Shown here piece after piece: positions 13,303 through 17,015 of a DNA stretch of 17,015 nt. Under the pieces are notes generated by a model. That model had not been told where the DNA came from and made no database searches. It was given only the letters and a program-made list of their open reading frames with translations. Location: the NCBI GenBank assembly GCA_900552545.1, contig USAL01000029.1:1-17015 (forward strand), in the 5' to 3' direction. The position numbers and the translations under genes were made by a program. The stretch is from an uncultured Sutterella sp. Lineage in GTDB: Bacteria > Pseudomonadota > Gammaproteobacteria > Burkholderiales > Burkholderiaceae_F. How positions within the stretch are numbered: the first letter of the stretch is position 1; each line of letters begins with the position of its first letter.

Positions 13303-15039
13303 ATGCCTTCATTAGCATCACTTAAGTCAGCGCTCAAGAACATTCCGCTGCAGAAGTTTCACCCCGTCACCGTCGACGCTCTGAAAAACTACAACACGCG
13401 CTACCTCGCGCGCGACATCAGCGCAGGCCTTACCGTCGGCATGGTGGCCCTGCCGCTTGCCATGGCCTTCGGCATCGCAAGCGGCGTGCCGCCCGAGGCG
13501 GGCATCTACACGGCGATCATCGCGGGCTTTCTGATTTCGCTTTTAGGCGGCTGCCGCGTGCAGATCGGCGGCCCCGCGGGCGCCTTCATCGTCATCATCT
13601 ACGGCATCATCGCCAACTACGGTCTGGGAAGCCTTCTCGTGGCCACGATCGGCTCGGGCGTGATCCTCTTTCTGATGGGGCTTTTAAAGCTCGGCAGCTT
13701 CATCCGCTTCATCCCGGTCTCGATCGTAATCGGCTTCACGAACGGCATTGCGGTGTTGATCGGCTTAAGCCAGATCAAGGAGTTCCTGGGCCTCACGATC
13801 GCCAAGATGCCCGCGGACTTCTTTCATCAGATCGACGCGCTCGTTGAAAACATCGACACCTTCAATCCGTGGGCCTTCGGCGTGGCGTTCGTAAGCTTTC
13901 TCATCGTGAAGTTCTGGCCCAAGGGCTACGCCATGCGCGGCGCTCCCTGGAAGCGCTGGATCGCGCACCTGCCCGGCACCGTCGTCGTGCTCGCGGGCTC
14001 GACCATCGCCGTGTCGGTCTTCAACCTCCCGGTTGAGACGATCGGAAGCAAATTCGGCGGCATCCCGCAAAAGCTTCCCGAGTTCACAATCCCCGACTTC
14101 TCCTGGGGCGAATTGAAGAACCTCGTGGGCCCGATGATCACCATTGCGCTTCTGGGCGCCATCGAAAGTCTCCTGTGCGCACGCGTGGCCGACGCCATGA
14201 CCGACGACCGCCACGATCCCAATCAGGAGCTGATGGGTCAGGGCATCGCCAACTTCGTGGTGCCCTTCTTTGGCGGCATTCCTGCGACCGGCACGATCGC
14301 GCGTACCGTCACGAACATCAAGAGCGGTGCCGCCTCGCCCGTGGCTGGCGTCGTGCACGCACTCACGCTTTTGGTGGTGATTCTTGCGGCCGCGCCGCTT
14401 GCCTCCGACATTCCGCTTGCGGCGCTTGCGGCCATTCTCATGTTCGTTGCCTGGAACATGGGCAACTGGAAGGAATTCCTGCGGCTGCGCAAGATGACGA
14501 TGAGCTACAAGGTGACGCTCGTGTGCACATTCGTGCTCACCGTGGTGTTTGACCTCACGGTGGCCGTCGAAGTGGGACTCATCGTCTCGAGCGTCTTCTT
14601 CATTTACCGCATGAATACGCTCACGCGCGTCGAGCCCCAGACCCTTCCCTTCAACATGCCCGAAGGCGTGGAGTGCTGGAAGCTCACCGGCGCGCTCTTT
14701 TTCGGCTCCGTGAGCAAGCTTGAGTCGGTGACCGACCCCAAGCGCATCACCGCCCGCGACGCCTCCAAGGTGGTGATCCTCAACTTCGCCGACCTGCTCA
14801 ACATCGACAACTCGGCCATGGATATCCTCGCGGGCTTCATCCGCGCCCTGCACCGCCGCAACCACGAACTCATCATCGCGGGCGCCGCGGGGCACCCCCT
14901 GCGCCAGCTCGAGCGCACCGGCATTGCGGCTGCTCTGGGCAAGAACATGGTGCCCGACATGGTCTTTGCCGAGCACCGCGCCCGCGTACTCATCAAGGAG
15001 ATGGACGAGCGCGAGACGAGCGGCAAGCCCCTCATCTAA
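13303..15039 (+). CDS. SulP (SLC26-type) inorganic anion transporter with STAS domain
   Basis: An inner-membrane transporter of 578 residues, the usual size of bacterial SulP proteins. The family N-terminus DISAGLTVGMVALPLAMAFG is at ~38-57, QIGGPAGAF of the substrate-site helix at 87-95, and the conserved acidic helix segment AIESLLCARVADAMT carries Glu288. Roughly 10-14 hydrophobic segments fill residues ~38-430. A cytoplasmic STAS domain covers ~450-565, with Ser504 in NIDNSAMD. Substrates in this family include sulfate, bicarbonate, and C4-dicarboxylates (E. coli DauA); the sequence alone does not decide and no sulfate-assimilation or carbonic-anhydrase gene is adjacent. No clear ribosome site precedes ATG 13303, and no other start fits the conserved N-terminus better. 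Confidence 0.93.
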   Translation: MPSLASLKSALKNIPLQKFHPVTVDALKNYNTRYLARDISAGLTVGMVALPLAMAFGIASGVPPEAGIYTAIIAGFLISLLGGCRVQIGGPAGAFIVIIYGIIANYGLGSLLVATIGSGVILFLMGLLKLGSFIRFIPVSIVIGFTNGIAVLIGLSQIKEFLGLTIAKMPADFFHQIDALVENIDTFNPWAFGVAFVSFLIVKFWPKGYAMRGAPWKRWIAHLPGTVVVLAGSTIAVSVFNLPVETIGSKFGGIPQKLPEFTIPDFSWGELKNLVGPMITIALLGAIESLLCARVADAMTDDRHDPNQELMGQGIANFVVPFFGGIPATGTIARTVTNIKSGAASPVAGVVHALTLLVVILAAAPLASDIPLAALAAILMFVAWNMGNWKEFLRLRKMTMSYKVTLVCTFVLTVVFDLTVAVEVGLIVSSVFFIYRMNTLTRVEPQTLPFNMPEGVECWKLTGALFFGSVSKLESVTDPKRITARDASKVVILNFADLLNIDNSAMDILAGFIRALHRRNHELIIAGAAGHPLRQLERTGIAAALGKNMVPDMVFAEHRARVLIKEMDERETSGKPLI

Positions 15040-15079
15040 TCGGGAATCAATTGAGAACGAGCCGTCGTTCACGGACGGC

Positions 15080-15120
15080 AAACGGCGCGAAGAAAGAATT
15101 CCTCTTCGCGCCGTTTTCTT
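15080..15120. terminator. Bidirectional terminator SulP / sensor kinase
   Basis: A perfect 14-bp stem: 15080-15093 (AAACGGCGCGAAGA) with 15103-15116, loop 15094-15102. The right side runs into TTTTCTT and the left side starts with AAA, so it serves both convergent units. Confidence 0.9.
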
Positions 15121-15157
15121 TGTGTCGGATTTTTGAGGATCCTGCCGAACTTTCCGT

Positions 15158-16693
15158 CTATCGCAGATCCGCGGCCCGCGGCAACCGCACGGTGACAAGC
15201 AGCCCCTTTTCATTGGCGGCATCGGCCCAGTCAAGCGTGATGACGCCTCCCGCGCGCTCGACCACGGTCTTGCAGATCGCAAGCCCCAGGCCCGTACCCT
15301 GCGCCTTGTTGCCCAGAATCCGGTAGAAGGGATCAAAGACGCGTTGACGCTCGGCGGGCGCAATGCCGGGACCGTTGTCGACGACCTTGATCACGACGTG
15401 GCTGCCGTCGGCCTCGGGCTCGACGCGCACGGCGACGGCCCCTTCTTCGGGCGTGTAGTTGATCGCGTTCTGCACGAGGTTGCGCACCAGGGCGCCGAAG
15501 TCGTTTTCGTTCATTGCGACCGCCAGAATCTCGGCCTGCGGGCCGTCGAGCCCCTCGACGTCAAGCGTGATTTTCTTTGCATCGGCCGCCCAGTAGAGGT
15601 CGGCCAAAATCGAGCTCCCCACCTTGAGGCACCCGGCCGAGGCGGGCTCAGAGGATGCGCCCGACTCGCTCTGGGCCGGGGCGCGCGTTAAGGCCAGAAG
15701 CTGCGTCACCAGATTGGTCGTGCGCGCAATCGCCTCCTTGATGTCCTCGACGCGACGGTGCAGGTCGTCTGACAAAGGCATCTGCGAGAGCCGATCGACC
15801 TGAAGGCTTAAGGCGGTCATGGGGCTTCGCAGTTCATGCGCGGCGTCGGCCACAAAGCGCGCCTCGCGCCGGCGCAGTTCGCCCACGCGCTCTAGAAGGC
15901 CGTTGGTGGCTTCGACAAGGTTTCGGACTTCGAGCGGGGCGCCGCGGCTGTCGATGGGTTTGAGATCCTCGGCACGACGGCTTGCGAGTTCGTCAGCAAG
16001 GTTCTTCAAGGGCTTCAAGGCCTTCCAGAGCACGATGAGAAGCACAAGGAGCATCACGGGCGCGAGAACGAGAATGGGAGCAGCCGACGTGAGCGCCGAA
16101 AAGAGAATGGCGCGGTTGCGCTCAGTCAGAAGCTGCCCCGCCGCCACGTGCGTGCCGTCAGAGAGCGTGCGCAGGAAGATGCGGTAAGGCTCGCCAAAGA
16201 TCTCCACCGTATGCGCCCCATCCCAGTAGGGCTTGTCGAAGGCAACCGAAATGGCGCGGCCGCGCTTGTGCAGCATGCGCACGAGCACGGTTTCTCCCGC
16301 CTCGACCACGGCGCCCGGGTTGTCGTCGTCAAGCTCAAAGCTGTCCTCAAACATCGAGTCGTCCATCGTGAGCACTTCGGCGTTGGAGGCCTCCACGCTT
16401 TCGCCCAGCGACGACCCGGGCCCGTAGAAGCCGCCGCGGGTCAATTCGACGATCTTGTCGCGGTAGTGCTGATGCACGATGTCGCGCGAGAGCATGCCGA
16501 CGACTTCCTTGAGCACCCGGTCCTGCCGGGTTTTGGCCGCGTCGTAGCCCGCGGCAAAGCTCGCCAAGGCCGTGATGATGAGAAAAACGGCAAGCGTCGC
16601 CGTGCAGCCGATGACGGCGCGGCGGATGATCGAGCCCTTGGCGTCCGTGTCGACGAGGCGTTTGAGAGAATTGGCGGCAAAAAATTTCAGCAT
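15158..16693 (-). CDS. QseC/TctE-like membrane sensor histidine kinase
   Basis: A 511-residue kinase from ATG 16693. TM1 is at ~25-48, a periplasmic domain at ~50-195 (~145 residues), TM2 at ~203-223, a HAMP-like linker ~224-275, HisKA with FVADAAHELRSPMTAL (phospho-accepting His286), N box NLVQNAINY (Asn409), G1 DNGPG (Asp439), FDPFYRI and G2 GTGLGLAICK. All catalytic motifs are intact. The periplasmic part has an acidic run at 111-124 (DDSMFEDSFELDDD), a feature of some cation-sensing kinases. The frame stays open to TTG 16753, 6 nt after the regulator stop, with purines too close to serve as a good ribosome site; translational coupling from there is the main alternative. It is transcribed after the regulator gene. 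Confidence 0.93.
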   Translation of the reverse strand: MLKFFAANSLKRLVDTDAKGSIIRRAVIGCTATLAVFLIITALASFAAGYDAAKTRQDRVLKEVVGMLSRDIVHQHYRDKIVELTRGGFYGPGSSLGESVEASNAEVLTMDDSMFEDSFELDDDNPGAVVEAGETVLVRMLHKRGRAISVAFDKPYWDGAHTVEIFGEPYRIFLRTLSDGTHVAAGQLLTERNRAILFSALTSAAPILVLAPVMLLVLLIVLWKALKPLKNLADELASRRAEDLKPIDSRGAPLEVRNLVEATNGLLERVGELRRREARFVADAAHELRSPMTALSLQVDRLSQMPLSDDLHRRVEDIKEAIARTTNLVTQLLALTRAPAQSESGASSEPASAGCLKVGSSILADLYWAADAKKITLDVEGLDGPQAEILAVAMNENDFGALVRNLVQNAINYTPEEGAVAVRVEPEADGSHVVIKVVDNGPGIAPAERQRVFDPFYRILGNKAQGTGLGLAICKTVVERAGGVITLDWADAANEKGLLVTVRLPRAADLR

Positions 16694-16739
16694 GGCGACA
16701 ATCGTCTTCGTGGTTTGCCGGAGCGTCTTTCGCTTAAGA

Positions 16740-16754
16740 CTTGAGAGTCTCAAG
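16740..16754. other. 15-nt palindrome at the regulator-kinase junction
   Basis: CTTGAGA-G-TCTCAAG is a perfect inverted repeat with one central base. It overlaps the alternative TTG start of the kinase and lies just after the regulator stop. It could be a protein site or short hairpin; no function is known. Confidence 0.4.
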
Positions 16755-16759
16755 CCCCC

Positions 16760-17015
16760 TTACGAGCGCGGGCGCTGCACCATCCAGCCCAGGCCCCGGA
16801 CGTTGCCGATGGCCGAGGCGCCAAGCTTGCGGCGCAGCCCGTGGATGATGAATTCAATGGCGTTGCTCTCAGGAAGTTCCCCGTCGGTGTAGACGCGCTC
16901 TTCAAGCGCCGAGCGCGAAAGAATCGCCCCGGGGCGCGTCAAAAGCGCTTCAAGAAGGTCGTACTCGCGCCGCGACAGCGCCACCTCCCTCTTTTCTCCC
17001 TCGCGCGTGACGGTG
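16760..17015 (-). CDS. QseB-like OmpR-family response regulator, C-terminal part (5' end outside window)
   Basis: The frame is open to the last base of the window, so the gene enters from the right edge. The GTG at 16984-16982 is an internal Val codon, not a start. About 85 codons are visible: a beta strand (TVTREGEK), then the winged-helix DNA-binding domain with LSRREYDLLEALL, PGAILSRSALEERVY, the recognition helix SNAIEFIIHGLRRKLG and the wing NVRGLGWMVQ. The ESNAIEFIIHGLRRKLG stretch is typical of the QseB/PmrA/TctD group, which fits the QseC-like kinase directly downstream. The receiver domain is not visible. It probably controls its own operon, but no promoter is in the window. Confidence 0.9.
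   Translation of the reverse strand, partial: TVTREGEKREVALSRREYDLLEALLTRPGAILSRSALEERVYTDGELPESNAIEFIIHGLRRKLGASAIGNVRGLGWMVQRPRS

Overview
This GC-rich window reads as ordinary chromosome of a Gram-negative bacterium, most likely a betaproteobacterium of the order Burkholderiales. A gut Sutterellaceae-type genome would fit, but that family-level guess is weak and comes from protein style. The clues are the tyrS / M23 endopeptidase / anmK neighbourhood, proteobacterial AhpC and CpxR-like sequences, and TACAAT/TAAAAT-type -10 elements. I see no phage, transposon, CRISPR array, rRNA or tRNA.

Layout: (1) 1-1999, the end of a CpxR-like response regulator and a complete CpxA-like sensor kinase, separated by about 150 nt holding two hairpins. 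(2) 2080-2934 (-), an inositol-monophosphatase-family enzyme closest to the HisN type. (3) 3431-3994 (+), ahpC, preceded by a 450-nt region with three correctly spaced OxyR half-site quarters and followed by two tandem terminators. (4) 4133-5299 (-), an exported DmpA-family (P1/S58) self-processing aminopeptidase. (5) 5725-7776 (+), an EF-G paralogue whose G3 motif has Tyr where catalytic His is expected. (6) 9648-7924 (-), a tyrS-dtd operon. (7) 9973-12776 (+), a membrane-anchored M23 peptidase and anmK. (8) 13303-15039 (+), a SulP anion transporter with a STAS domain. (9) 16693-15158 and 17015-16760 (-), a QseC-like sensor kinase and the C-terminal half of its QseB-like regulator, cut by the window edge.

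How the genes fit together: two two-component systems flank a core of translation and cell-envelope genes. tyrS and dtd form a natural pair, because Dtd removes D-Tyr mischarged by TyrRS. The M23 peptidase and AnmK both belong to peptidoglycan remodelling and recycling. The DmpA-like enzyme may release N-terminal residues from short peptides in the periplasm. AhpC is probably under peroxide control through OxyR. Convergent gene pairs are separated by strong, mostly bidirectional terminators, so transcription units are easy to delimit.

Nothing here is clearly an undescribed system. The points most worth a second look are the OxyR-type operator, the EF-G paralogue with its altered GTPase motif, the His/Cys-rich sensor loop of the first kinase, and the structured spacers inside the first two-component operon and ahead of tyrS.
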